Shown: positions 51,496-61,274 of the stretch, piece by piece
How positions within the stretch are numbered: position 1 is the first letter of the stretch
Layout of the letters: the number at the start of each line of letters is the position of its first letter
Source: Carallia brachiata
Taxonomy: Eukaryota > Streptophyta > Magnoliopsida > Malpighiales > Rhizophoraceae
Assembly (NCBI GenBank): GCA_021464245.1
Contig: JADCRB010000035.1
Coordinates: 2,972,469-3,036,468, forward strand
Reading direction: 5' to 3'
Length of the DNA: 64,000 nt
Notes under the pieces: model-generated
Databases searched by the model: none
Seen by the model: only the letters and a program-made list of their open reading frames with translations
What the model was told of the DNA's origin: nothing
Position numbers and translations under genes: made by a program

Positions 51496-52113
51496 ATGGA
51501 ACCAGTTGCAGAACCTCAAGACAAGGGAGAAGAAAAGTCACCCCGAACAAGGTGGCAACCGACCATGGCACAACTGCAAATTTTGGAGGAAGTCTTCCAC
51601 AACAATGGAGGTATTATTCCTAATGCATCTCAAATTTACCAACTTGTCTCACGATTGCGCCCACTTGGGGCAATCGAAGGAAAAAATGTGTTTTATTGGT
51701 TCCAGAATCGGAGAAGTAGGAAGAAACCAGCACTGAGAATTGCTTTTTCCAAAGAACAGTCTGTCGTTCCGATAGTAGATCCCACCGGTACAGCTTCGCC
51801 CTCAAATGAAGCAGGTCCTAGTTCTTCCACTGCAATGGTCTCTCCACGGTATGTTCATCAAAGCCGTAGCCCATGGGAGCATGCATGCTGGTCTTGTTGG
51901 TCTTACGGAATCAGCCAATGGTTCATCCCTCCTAGGTATTTAAGTCTAGAAGGAATTTTTCTAGTAGAAAGGAGTTATTCCTGCAAAACTTTGCCTCTCT
52001 TTCCAGAATATTCCGGCAGCATCAACCAGCCGGAAAGCGATTTCGACGTCAACATCATCGGCCCACCAGACGAGGTCGAGCTTGACTTGGAGTTGCGCCT
52101 CGGGCCCCGCTAG
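51496..52113 (+). CDS. WUSCHEL-type (WOX) homeobox protein carried by element A
   Basis: An intact intronless frame of 205 residues lies between pol and the 3' LTR, in the sense direction. About 17-80 is a WOX-type homeodomain: RTRWQPTMAQLQILEEVF, then IEGKNVFYWFQNRRSRKK as the recognition helix. TLPLFP at 165-170 matches the WUS-box core. The C-terminal LDLELRL (196-202) is an EAR-like repression motif of the kind that ends WUS. WUS-clade proteins are nuclear factors controlling stem-cell identity in meristems. The combination of three motifs in order makes chance very unlikely. Absence of introns suggests capture of a processed transcript; that is inference. The protein is shorter than typical WUS because the linker is short. 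Whether it is expressed or functional is unknown. Confidence 0.92.
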   Translation: MEPVAEPQDKGEEKSPRTRWQPTMAQLQILEEVFHNNGGIIPNASQIYQLVSRLRPLGAIEGKNVFYWFQNRRSRKKPALRIAFSKEQSVVPIVDPTGTASPSNEAGPSSSTAMVSPRYVHQSRSPWEHACWSCWSYGISQWFIPPRYLSLEGIFLVERSYSCKTLPLFPEYSGSINQPESDFDVNIIGPPDEVELDLELRLGPR

Positions 52114-52133
52114 GACGGCCGACAAGATAAGGT

Positions 52134-52243
52134 GCAACGACTTTGGCAGCACATGGTAACGACTTCCGCGGCACACGGCAACGACTTCCGCAGCACACGA
52201 AAACGACTTCTGCAACACACTGTAACGACTTTCGTGACACGCG
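52134..52243 (+). repeat. 22-bp tandem array, five units (element A)
   Basis: Units vary around GTAACGACTTCCGCGGCACACG and begin 20 bp after the homeobox stop codon. The same array, with almost the same unit variants, follows the homeobox pseudogene in element B. Confidence 0.9.
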
Positions 52244-52419
52244 TCAGCCGCTGCCTCTTTTGTCTCTTATGCAGGAAATGGACGTGGATGTCCCTACTCG
52301 ATTCTGCGTACCTTCTTTTTGACTTTTCAAAAAAAAAAAAATCTTTATCGTATGTATATATATATCTTGCATTCCCGAGTTGTAATACTCACCCCTCAGC
52401 TCTTCTTTCTCAAAAGAAA

Positions 52420-52889
52420 ATGGCTAGTCTCTGCACTTGTCTCAGGAAGTTGCAATTATCCTAATCTTCCTTTGGATGCGGCGACATACAGGGGGATTTC
52501 CAACTACTCTCCTTACGTTAAAGCAGACTTGGGAATCATCACTACAGTCAGTCTCTCTGTGTGTTGGTTTTGAAGTTCCGAGGTGCTGGACCTTCCTCTT
52601 GGGGAGGTTTAAGTTTTTTCCCTACCAGATCATTCTCACCAGAGTTTTGGAACTTCAAAGAACCTTTGCCAGCCTTTGCGAGCCATGGAAGTTCGAACGC
52701 ACTTGGAGCCAAAATGTCAATTTTTATATTGGCTGGGCTGTTAACTTTCTCAAGATCGTATCGGGTTCCTATTGCGATCCAACAACAGCAGGCATGGTCA
52801 GAGATAGAAGATTTCAACATTTAATGTTCATCAGGACATCTCAAGTTTTCAAACTGGACTTCAAGACTCGGTGCGGATCACTTCTGTAA
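52420..52889 (+). pseudogene. ORF3 remnant of element A
   Basis: ATG at 52420 starts MASLCTCL as in element B, but the frame closes after 14 codons because about 150 nt present in B are missing. The downstream part (for example QTWESSLQSV...CVG.EVP.CW) still matches B up to near position 52845. The family is not recognised. A second frame here (52561-52824) is also conserved between elements, so the true coding frame is uncertain. Confidence 0.45.
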
Positions 52890-52910
52890 AGTTCTTCCTT
52901 ACCGATCCTT

Positions 52911-52924
52911 GAAGTGGGGGCATT
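52911..52924 (+). other. Polypurine tract of element A
   Basis: GAAGTGGGGGCATT directly precedes the TG of the 3' LTR; element B has GAAGTGGGGGTATT at the same place. This is the plus-strand primer site. Confidence 0.85.
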
Positions 52925-53755
52925 TGTAAATGAAAAAAAAAAAAGAAAAGAAAAGTTGGCTTCTAGATAGTCATTGGTCAAAAATAATAATAATAAATCA
53001 ACGGTCGGCGTTGCCAACGCCGACCGTGGAAAAATAATTTCAAAAGATTCCTTTCTCATGTAAATGTTCACATGGGAAAGGAACCATATAAATAGGCTCA
53101 TGTCCCTTAGTTCAAAACATATTCAGCAAATCTGTAAACATAAAAATTTAAAGAATTTGAGAGAAAAAGAAAATTTTGAAAAATCTCTCAAGAAAATTTC
53201 TCCTTTTCTTACGTGTTTTTACTCTGCAGTATACTCTTCTAACTGCTTTTTGAGAGACATTTCAGGGGTAAGGCCCAAAAAATTTACTGTTTTCATTTCT
53301 AAAGTTATTTTTAGATTTATATTCTCCGATCGCCCTAGATCTGAATTTATGAGAATATAGATCTGAAAATATCAAATTACTACAAATTCGACTGGGATTA
53401 AGCCTCATACGGCTCTTAGCAAAATCCAGGCAACTCATCCGAGAACAAGTCCCTTCGACCCTCGGTGAAATTAAACCAAATCAGCTCAGATCAGATCTCT
53501 GCGGTCCTTAACCGTAGTCTAAACGTCCAAATCAGATCCAGTTTCAGTTTATCCAGTTCAAGAAAAATCTGTGAAAATTATTTCTGTTAAGATCAAGCTC
53601 GTGCAGCCCTTGACGAAGTCAAAAAAGGAATACTAATCAAAGGATCTACGGAAATCGACCCCACGTAAATTTTCTTTTATTTTATATTTTTATTTGTAAT
53701 TTATTTTGTATATTTTCGAATTTAATTGTTTTAACTTCGAAATTTACTCGTTACA
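52925..53755 (+). repeat. 3' LTR of element A
   Basis: 831 bp, TGTAAATG to CGTTACA. TATAAATAG is at 53087-53095. A perfect inverted repeat with 12-bp arms (53001-53012 and 53016-53027) and a 3-nt loop surrounds GCC. It differs from the 5' LTR at many single positions and by small indels. Confidence 0.93.
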
Positions 53756-53760
53756 GCGAT
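53756..53760 (+). repeat. Target-site duplication of element A, right copy
   Basis: GCGAT, identical to 44581-44585. Confidence 0.93.
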
Positions 53761-55852
53761 ATCGTAAGCTACCAATTTCTTGTATTTGCCGTGGCTTCAC
53801 TTGTCTAAAAGTGTACAGATTAGTCTTAATAGATGACGTGTATTGATTGTTTCATATGAAACATTGTTTAGAATAAAATTTTTGACAATGTTATTCTCAT
53901 TATCCTCCTATAGTTTTGGACTAAATTATCATCGTATTAATTACTCTTTAAGATTCAATCCCATTGCAAAAGGGAGCATCTCTTCTCTTAGATAGTCTCT
54001 TTCTTATTAGCTAGACGCCTATCTCCAGTGAATTAACGTAGAAAATAAAGATATCAGTAAATACTTAGGAAAACACTCAGGCTATTGTTCCATCAGAGCT
54101 TTAAACGAATTTTCCATTTCCAACTTTCAGTTTCTCTTTTTAAAAAACTAAAGTATGCGGGGGGATATAAAATCAAACAAAACATGACAAGGCAAAGTCT
54201 CTCAATTAAATTCATCGATTAATCTTCAATTTAGGGATCCTGAAAAGTTTTCCAATTAATCAATCTCTTTTCATGGTACATGTTTGCCATAATATATTGC
54301 AAAATATATTTTTAGCAATAATTAAGCATGAGACCCAAACAAATCAAATATAAAAAAAAAAGGAAGCTCTAATTGGCGGCATTTTTAGCTAGCTTTGATC
54401 GCAATGTTTATGTAGTCCGTGGTCTTGGATAAAAGGAAAGGCGAAGGCGCAAAGCTCCAAAATCCAGCCCCTACGTCATGCAAACGTAAATTGACCTAAA
54501 ATTTTAAGACATTGTATACAGTACTCCATTATATAATTATATTATTATACAGTATTAAATGATATTTAATAATTTATTATTTTTTTAATTTAATTATTTA
54601 ATAATTTATATTTATTTTATTTTATTTTAATTTTACTAAATATTTTTTTATGCACTAATAAATCTAAAAGCAAATATAAGATGGGCTTTTGTCTATTATC
54701 GAGTAATTTCGTTCAAAGGATGGTGGATCCCGTAGTTGCAGCCTTATAGGTGTGGGCAAGTAGGGATTGTGGAGGCGTTAACGTGAGTGCAATGCTAGGC
54801 TGAGAGTGCACGGGAAGCTTGGGATTCCACTTCATTGAGTCTTGACTCTTGAGGGAGCGAATAATTAATTTAGAGCCTGCCCCAATTGTTGGGTCATTGA
54901 CAAGTGGTATTTTTTTTTTAACATTAAATAATTTTATTTAAATAATTTTAAAATAAATATATAATATCACCTATGTTATTTAATAATTTATTTATTATTT
55001 TTTTAAACTCAATCATCCAACAGTTTATATCATTTTAAAATTATTTTTCTTTTTTTTCTTTTTTTTTTAGTTTATTAAATTTTTTTTGAAAGTTAGAGTG
55101 ATGCAAAGATTTTACTGTAAGTGAGGAGATTTCAAATAATTTTTTTAATTATTTAAATTCTTGGGTTCCTCATCTATTTCCATCTTGGTCTCCACGGTAA
55201 AAAAAGCAAAAAAAAAAAACTTTTGAAATGAAATCGTTACTCCCCCCCCCCCCCCCCCCAAAAAAAAAAAACTACGCTTAATTAACAAAAATGGTCAAAT
55301 AGAAAAAAGGTTAATAGGTTTTTGGGCCGCACTGCTCTGCCATGCCTGTTTGAGTTCCTGCTTCAAGGGGGCGCCGCTTTCTTTTACTTCGGCTCATTTT
55401 TTACTTTCCATGTCTGACTTAAGGAAAGAAAACACGTTGCATGTGTGGCCGTCCCATGACCCGTAAACTCATCAACATCATCGTCAACAATTTCTTACCA
55501 CAGCCGTAGGTATAGAGGGATCTTCCTATATATATATATATATAATTATATATATATATATATATCCTAATAGTTTTTATTTCAAACAGTATCTCAATTA
55601 AAATAAAAATTAATATTTTTGAAATATAAAAATAATAAATATTTTAAAAATATTAATTTTCGTTTCAAAAATATCAATTATAGTTTCAATTGAAATAAAA
55701 TTTTAGACAAATTTATCTGGGATATCAACTTTTTTTTTCTATGTATATAGCAGCCACGACCTATCTTCCTACTTTAGGGTCCGAATGCTCGCAAGGTTCA
55801 ATTATATATATATAAATAAATTTGGGAGTTTTATGCTTTAGAGAGGCTCAAA
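53761..55852. other. Host DNA between the two retrotransposons, no gene seen
   Basis: AT-rich DNA without a supported coding frame. It holds a C18 run followed by an A run at 55242-55272, a (TA)n-AATTA-(TA)n palindromic tract at about 55527-55566, and two AT-rich repeat copies (about 54530-54660 and 54915-55065) that may be one MITE-like family. Confidence 0.6.
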
Positions 55853-55857
55853 GTTAT
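55853..55857 (+). repeat. Target-site duplication of element B, left copy
   Basis: GTTAT directly before the TG of the 5' LTR; identical to 61270-61274. Confidence 0.93.
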
Positions 55858-56573
55858 TGTAAACATAAAAAAAAAAGAAAAAAAAAGAGTCAATAGTCGA
55901 CTTATTCTTTTCGCACGCATGATTTCACACGGAAAAGTCGACTTATTCCTTTCGCACGCATGCTTTCACACGAGAGGGGAACCCCTATAAATAGGCACCC
56001 CCTCTAATCCTTTGAATCCATTCCATGCAAAGCAAAGATCCCAAGCAAAGCAAAAATCCTCTCTTCTAAAACTTTGCATTTTTTCTTTCTCTCTCTAAAT
56101 ATTTTGGGTGTATGCTCTCTAACTGCCACTGAGTTGGATCCGCTAGATAAAAAATCCAAGATATTAAAATCTTAAAAATCCGAGTGGGATCAAGCCTCCT
56201 ACGGCCCTCACCGGAATCCATCCAGTTCGAGTGGGATCAAGCCTCCTACGGCCCTCACCGAAGTCCATCCAGTCCGAGTGGGATCAAGCCTCCTACGGCC
56301 CTCACCGGAGTTCAACTAATCCACTTGAGATCAAGTCTCGGCCCTCAGTGGGATCCATTTCCTACAGTTCAAGTTCACGCTGTGGAAAATCAACATCTCT
56401 CGGTCAAGATTAAGCCTTCACGGCCCTTGACTAAATTACACAGGAGCATTAATCGGATGATCTACTCAGAGATCGACCCCACATAAATTTCTTTTTATTT
56501 TACAATTTTTTATTGTAATTTGTTTCTGTATTTTTTAGTCTAACTGTTACAGGCTCGAAATTTACCCGTTACA
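55858..56573 (+). repeat. 5' LTR of element B
   Basis: TGTAAACAT to CCCGTTACA. Two 41-bp units (55895 and 55936) beginning AGTCGACTTATTC precede a TATAAATAG box at 55986-55994. Three 47-bp units beginning CGAGTGGGATCAAGCC start at 56181, 56228 and 56275. Confidence 0.93.
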
Positions 56574-56579
56574 AATTTT

Positions 56580-56597
56580 TGGCACGCTCGGTGGGAC
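56580..56597 (+). other. Primer-binding site of element B
   Basis: TGGCACGCTCGGTGGGAC, identical to the site in element A and at the same distance from the LTR. Confidence 0.8.
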
Positions 56598-56673
56598 CTC
56601 TCCGCCTCCCATCTTTTGCTCCTCTACAAAAAAAAATTAGCACGAATCCAACATCAACGTTGTCACAATCACG

Positions 56674-58040
56674 ATGACAAGCGCAACGAACACTGAAGAC
56701 AGGATTGCAGAATTGGAAAGCAGAATTTTCCAACTGCTCAAAACTGTGGAAGAAAAAGATCAACAGATCGCTGCCCTCAAAGGAAAAGCTCCAATCCAAG
56801 TTGATCTCCAGACCCACGAGGAGTGACAATATCCACCTAATTTCACTCCAGAAGCGACACCAGCCGATGTCTTCAATGCTGAAAAACAACCAGGTAGTTC
56901 TACACAGCTGCCACTATCAAATTCTGTAGCTTCGCTATCTGTTCAACAATTGCAGGAAATGATAGCCAATACGATCCGACTGCAACAAGCTACATCCTTC
57001 CAAGGATCACAGATGTACGTCAAACCGTACACCAGACGGATCGAAAGTCTCAACATGCCTCTGGGCTACCAGCCGCCCAAATTTCAACAATTCGACGGAC
57101 GAGGCGATCCCAAACAGCACATCCCACTTCGTTGAAACCTGCAACAATGCAGGGACTTACGGAGATCTCTTGGTGAAGCAGTTTGTTCGTTCACTAGGGA
57201 GAACGCTTTCACGTGGTTCATAAACCTTGAACCAGAATCAATCGACAGTTGGGAACAGCTACAACGAGAGTTTCTCAACAGATTTTTCAGCACTCGGAGA
57301 ACGGTGAGCATGATGGAGCTTACTAGTGCCAAACAAAGGAAAGGAGAGCCCGTTGTCGAATACATCAACAGATGGCGTGCTCTCAATCTAGACTGCAAAG
57401 ATCATCTTACGGAGACTTCTGCTGTGGAAATGTGCATCCAAGGGATGCACTGGGAGCTATTATACATCCTACAGGGCATCAAACCTCGAACTTTTGAGGA
57501 ATTAGCAACTCGCGCGCATGACATGGAAATAAGCATCAAGACCTCTGGAGGCACGATTCCCATCCAACTGGGCCAACATGGGGGCAAGAAAGTGATGACC
57601 ATTGATGCTTCACCGATAAAAGTTGGAGCTAAAGCAAAAATGAGTCCTCCAGCGCTGGCAATCAACCAACAACAGAAAAGGGAAGGATGACCTTGCGAGA
57701 GTTGGAACAGAAGAAGTATCCATTCCCCGACTCCGACGTTCCAGACATTCTCGATCAACTTTTAGAAGCTAAGTTGATCAAACTCCCGGAATGTAAGCAA
57801 CCCAATCACAAGAATCGGGTCAATGATCCGAAATTCTGCAGGTATCACTGCACAATCAACCATCCAACCGAGAAGTGCTTCATCTTAAAAAAGCTGATCT
57901 TGAAGCTCATAGACCAAAATAAAATCAATTTGGACCAGGGAGACATAGTCTCAGTCAACCAGACTGCCGTCCCTTCAAATCCGCCAGAAGAAAGTCAACA
58001 TGAATTTACGCTTGCATGCTGTCAACGCATCCCGACCTAG
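56674..58040 (+). pseudogene. Decayed gag of element B
   Basis: ATG at 56674 opens a frame with a coiled-coil-like start (DRIAELESRIFQLLKTVEEK) that is stopped by TGA at 56824-56826. The frame resumes to about 57120, then frame changes occur near 57120 and 57200. The Retrotrans_gag core FTWFINLEPESIDSW and following helices lie at about 57205-57500. A stop at 57688-57690 overlaps an ATG (ATGA) that opens the last frame (57687-58040), which carries a CX2HX4HX4C knuckle (CRYHCTINHPTEKC). Gag forms the capsid and binds RNA. This copy cannot make a full product. Confidence 0.85.
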
Positions 58041-58080
58041 TTCAATCAAACGGTAAACTTCTAAAATTTACTGTGTAAAA

Positions 58081-58740
58081 AAAAAAAAAAAAAAAAGGCA
58101 AAAAAAATGAAAAAAAAGGCAAAAAAAATGAAAAAAAAAAGTTTGAAACTTATGTGTAAATTCAAATCCAGGCCCAAAAAGCCTAAACTCAAACCCCAGC
58201 CTAAAGCCCAAATTCACTAAATCTAAACCCGAGCTCAAAGCCCAAATCTAAGTTCCAACTCAAAGTCCAAATCTAGATTCGGGGGGAAAGCTTAAACCCT
58301 GAATCAGAATCCAAGTCAGCAACTCAGCAGCTTACCAGCTCAATAGCTCACCAAACAACTCAGCAGCTTAGCAGCTCACCAACTCTCAGGCTCAGCAGCT
58401 CAACAGCTCAACAGCTCAGTAGCTCACCAACTCTCCGGCTCAACAGCTCAACAGTCAAACAGCTCACCAGCTCAACAGCTCAGCAGCTCAACAAGTCAAC
58501 AGCTCAACAACATTCCAGCAATGCACTCCTGCCTCGCACGAGTATAAAAGGCGACACCACAATTCAACACTCCTGACCCGCACGAGTATAAACTGTGAAC
58601 GGCCCAATAGCAAAAAAAAAAAAAAACAGAAATCCCGATCTGAAAGCCCAAGCGAAAGTCAAAACCCAAACACAAAATCCAAACACTCAACAATCCAGCA
58701 AACTAAACTTCTAGCCGGCATAAGTATAAACTGTGAACGA
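58081..58740 (+). repeat. Spacer repeats and TATA units of element B
   Basis: In order: an A-rich tract, degenerate AAAGCCCAAATC repetition, AGCTCAACA/AGCTCACCA units to about 58512, then two CACGAGTATAAA units at about 58525 and 58569. Next come a short A run and CCAAACAC repetition. The order equals that of element A with pol removed. Confidence 0.8.
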
Positions 58741-58748
58741 CCCAAAAA

Positions 58749-58756
58749 TATAAAAG
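58749..58756 (+). promoter_or_regulatory. TATA element upstream of the homeobox pseudogene (element B)
   Basis: TATAAAAG followed by CGACGGAG, 95 bp before the ATG at 58844, the same spacing as in element A. Confidence 0.5.
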
Positions 58757-58843
58757 CGACGGAGAGTTTGAGTCTGAAACTCAGCATCAGTCTCAACCGA
58801 TCTTCACCACACACCAGACCTTTGCTCCTCTGCCACAAGAAAG

Positions 58844-59455
58844 ATGGAACCAGTTGCAGAACCTCAAGACAAGGGAGAAGAAAGGTCACCCCGCACAAGG
58901 TGGCAACCAACCATGGCACAACTGCAAATTTTGGAGGAAGTCTTCCACAACAATGGAGGTATTATGTCTAATGCATCTCAGATTTACCAACTTGTCTCAC
59001 GATTGCACCCACTCGGGGCAATCGAAGGAAAAAATGTGTTTTATTGGTTCCAGAATCGGAGAAGTAGGAAGAAACCAGCACTGAGAGCTGCTTTTTGCAA
59101 AGAATAGTCTGCTGTTCCGATAGTAGATCCCACCGGTACAACTTTGCCCTCAAATGAAGTAGGTCCGAGTTCTACCACGGTAATAGTCTCTTCAAGCTAT
59201 AACGATCAAAGCCGTAGCCTTAGGGAGCATGCGTACTAGTCGTGGTGGTCTTACGGAGTCAGCCAAGGGTTCATCCCTCCTAGGTACTTAAGTCTAGGAG
59301 GAATTTTTCTAGCAGAAAGTAGTCATTCCGGCGAAACTTTGCCTCTCTTTTTAGAATATTCCGGCAGCATCAACCAGCCGGAAAGCGACGTCAACATCAT
59401 CGGCCCACCAGACGAAGCCGAGCTTGACTTGGAGCTGCGCCTCGGGCCCCGCTAG
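58844..59455 (+). pseudogene. WUSCHEL-type homeobox ORF of element B, broken
   Basis: Homologue of the element A homeobox ORF with the same start and end. In-frame TAG stops lie at 59105-59107 and 59237-59239, and 6 nt are missing near the end, so the frame is kept. The homeodomain is intact up to the first stop, with recognition helix NVFYWFQNRRSRKK unchanged. The WUS-box core reads TLPLFL instead of TLPLFP. LDLELRL is kept. A truncated 87-residue homeodomain-only peptide would be produced. Confidence 0.9.
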
Positions 59456-59475
59456 GACGGCCGATAAGATAAGGT

Positions 59476-59585
59476 GCAACGACTTTGGCAGCACACGGTA
59501 ACGACTTCCGCGGCACACGGCAACGACTTCCGCAGCACACGAAAACGACTTCTGCAACACACTGTAACGACTTTCGTGACACGCG
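59476..59585 (+). repeat. 22-bp tandem array, five units (element B)
   Basis: Same unit and same position relative to the homeobox stop as 52134-52243 in element A. Confidence 0.9.
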
Positions 59586-59762
59586 TCAGCCGCTGCCTCT
59601 TTTGTCTCTTATGCAGAAAATGGACGTGGATGTCCCTACTCGATTCTGCGTAACTTCTTTTTGACTTTTCAAAAAAAAAAAAAATCTTTATCGTATGTAT
59701 ATATATATCTTGCATTCCCGAGTTGTAATACTCACCCCTCAGCTCTTCTTTCTCAAAAGAAA

Positions 59763-60431
59763 ATGGCTAGTCTCTGCACTTGTCTCAAGAAGTTCTTTGA
59801 TCAAGAAGTTGGAGGCGCACGAGCTAAGAAAAGAAGTAGTAGTCTTCCTCGAGGGATCCCTAAAAGCCCTCGAAACTCAGTTTCCAACGCCATCGGTGTC
59901 ATGGAGTTCCAACTACTCTCCTTAGTTCACATCTACCACAGAAGGATGAGACGCTGCAATCATCCTAATCTTTCTTTGGATGCGGCAACGTACAAGGAAG
60001 TTCTAACTACTCTCTTTACGTCGGAGCAGACTTGGGAATCATCACTACAGTCAGTCCCTCTGTGTGTCGGTCTTGAAGTTCCGAAGTGCTGGGCCTTCCT
60101 CATTAGAAGGTTCAAGTTCTTTACCTACCGGATCATCCTCACCAGAGCTTTGGAACTTCAAAGAACCTTTACCAGCTTTTGCGAGCTATGGAAGCTCGAA
60201 CGCACCTGGAGCCAGAATGTCCATTTTTATATTGGCTGGGCTGCTAACTTTCTCAAGATCGTATCGGGTTCCTATTGCGATCCAACAACAGCAGACATAG
60301 TCAGAGTTAGAAGACTTCAACATTCAATGTTCATCAGGACATCTCAAGTTTCAAACTGGACTTCAAGACTCGGTGCGGATCACGTCTGCAAAATTCTTCT
60401 TTACCGACCCTTGAAGTGGGGGTATTTGTAA
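59763..60431 (+). CDS. Element B ORF3, unidentified 222-residue frame
   Basis: An open frame from ATG 59763 (MASLCTCLKKFFDQEV) to a TAA within the first bases of the 3' LTR. It is basic near the start (ARAKKRSSSLPRGIPKSPR) and has no recognisable domain. It follows the homeobox ORF and its tandem array. Element A has a deleted version. An alternative frame (60064-60300) is equally conserved, and substitutions between A and B show no clear third-position bias, so it may be non-coding. Confidence 0.35.
   Translation: MASLCTCLKKFFDQEVGGARAKKRSSSLPRGIPKSPRNSVSNAIGVMEFQLLSLVHIYHRRMRRCNHPNLSLDAATYKEVLTTLFTSEQTWESSLQSVPLCVGLEVPKCWAFLIRRFKFFTYRIILTRALELQRTFTSFCELWKLERTWSQNVHFYIGWAANFLKIVSGSYCDPTTADIVRVRRLQHSMFIRTSQVSNWTSRLGADHVCKILLYRPLKWGYL
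60413..60426 (+). other. Polypurine tract of element B
   Basis: GAAGTGGGGGTATT directly precedes the 3' LTR. Confidence 0.85.
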
Positions 60432-61269
60432 ACATAAAAAAAAAGAAAAAAAAAAGAGTCAATAGTCGACTTATTCCTTTCGCATGTGTGCTTTCACACG
60501 GAAAAGTCGACTTATTCCTTTCGCACGCATGCTTTCACACGGAAAAGTCAATTTCTTCCTTTCACACGGAAAAGTCAACTTCTTCCTTTCACACGCATGC
60601 TTTCACATGGAAAAGTCGACTTATTCCTTTCGCACGCATGCTTTCACACGAGAGGGGAACCCCTATAAATAGGCACCCCCTCTAATCCTTTGAATCCATT
60701 CCATGCAAAGCAAAGATCCCATGCAAAGCAAAGATCCCATGCAAAGCAAAAATCCTCTCTTCTAAAGTTTTGCATTCTTTCTTTCTCTCTCTAAATATTT
60801 TGGGTGTATGCTCTCTAACTGCCACTAAGTTGGATCCACTAGATCAAAAATCCAAGATATTAAAATCTTAAAAATCCGAGTGGGATCAAGCCTCCTACGG
60901 CCCTCACCGGAATCCATCCAGTTCGAGTGGGATCAAGCCTCCTACGGCCCTTACCGAAGTCCATCCAGTCCGAGTGGGATCAAACCTCCTACGGCCCTCG
61001 CCGGAGTTCAACTAATCCACTTGAGATCAAGCCTCGGCCCTCAGTGGGATCCATTTCCTACAGTTCAAGTTCACGCTGTGGAAATTCAACATCTCTCGGT
61101 CAAGATTAAGCTTTCACGGCTCTTGACTAAATTACACAAGATCATTAATCGGAGGATCTACTCAGAGATCGACCACACATAAATTTCTTTTTATTTTACA
61201 ATTTTTTATTGTAATTTGTTTCTGTATTTTTTAGTCTAACTGTTACAGGCTCAAAATTTACCCGTTACA
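60427..61269 (+). repeat. 3' LTR of element B
   Basis: 843 bp. Five AGTCGACTTATTC-type units start at 60464, 60505, 60546 (a shortened 27-bp unit), 60573 and 60614. An extra 18-bp CATGCAAAGCAAAGATCC unit lies near 60705-60745. TATAAATAG is at 60664-60672. The 47-bp units start at 60877, 60924 and 60971. Confidence 0.93.
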
Positions 61270-61274
61270 GTTAT
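61270..61274 (+). repeat. Target-site duplication of element B, right copy
   Basis: GTTAT, identical to 55853-55857. Confidence 0.93.

Larger units (their letters stand above)
44586..53755 (+). mobile_element. Element A: Ty3/Gypsy LTR retrotransposon (Tat-like) with homeobox cargo
   Basis: The 9170-bp element is bounded by TG...CA LTRs (849 and 831 bp) and GCGAT target duplications. In order it holds the 5' LTR, primer-binding site, unidentified ORF1, A-rich and CAA-rich spacers, a TATA-unit array, decayed pol (RT, RNase H, second RNase H, integrase), another spacer, an intact WUSCHEL-type homeobox ORF, a 22-bp tandem array, an ORF3 remnant, the polypurine tract and the 3' LTR. Two RNase H domains are characteristic of the Tat lineage. 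No gag or protease domain is visible. Stops, frameshifts and a deletion in RT make it non-autonomous. By eye the LTRs differ at many sites, so insertion is not recent. Confidence 0.93.
55858..61269 (+). mobile_element. Element B: LTR retrotransposon with gag and homeobox cargo, lacking pol
   Basis: The 5412-bp element is bounded by LTRs of 716 and 843 bp and GTTAT target duplications. It contains a primer-binding site, decayed gag, spacer repeats, a TATA element, a homeobox pseudogene, a 22-bp array, ORF3, the polypurine tract and the 3' LTR. The pol region of element A would fit between the TATA units near 58525 and the spacer at 58600 but is absent. Primer site, polypurine tract, LTR ends and cargo are shared with A, while the 5' portions of the LTRs differ, so A and B are related subfamilies. 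The LTRs are more alike than those of A, suggesting a younger insertion. It is non-autonomous. Confidence 0.92.

Noticed and set aside
56184..56486. 100-codon frame in the 5' LTR of element B (and the counterpart at 60880)
   Set aside because: Created by the 47-bp tandem units of the LTR; no start context and no domain.
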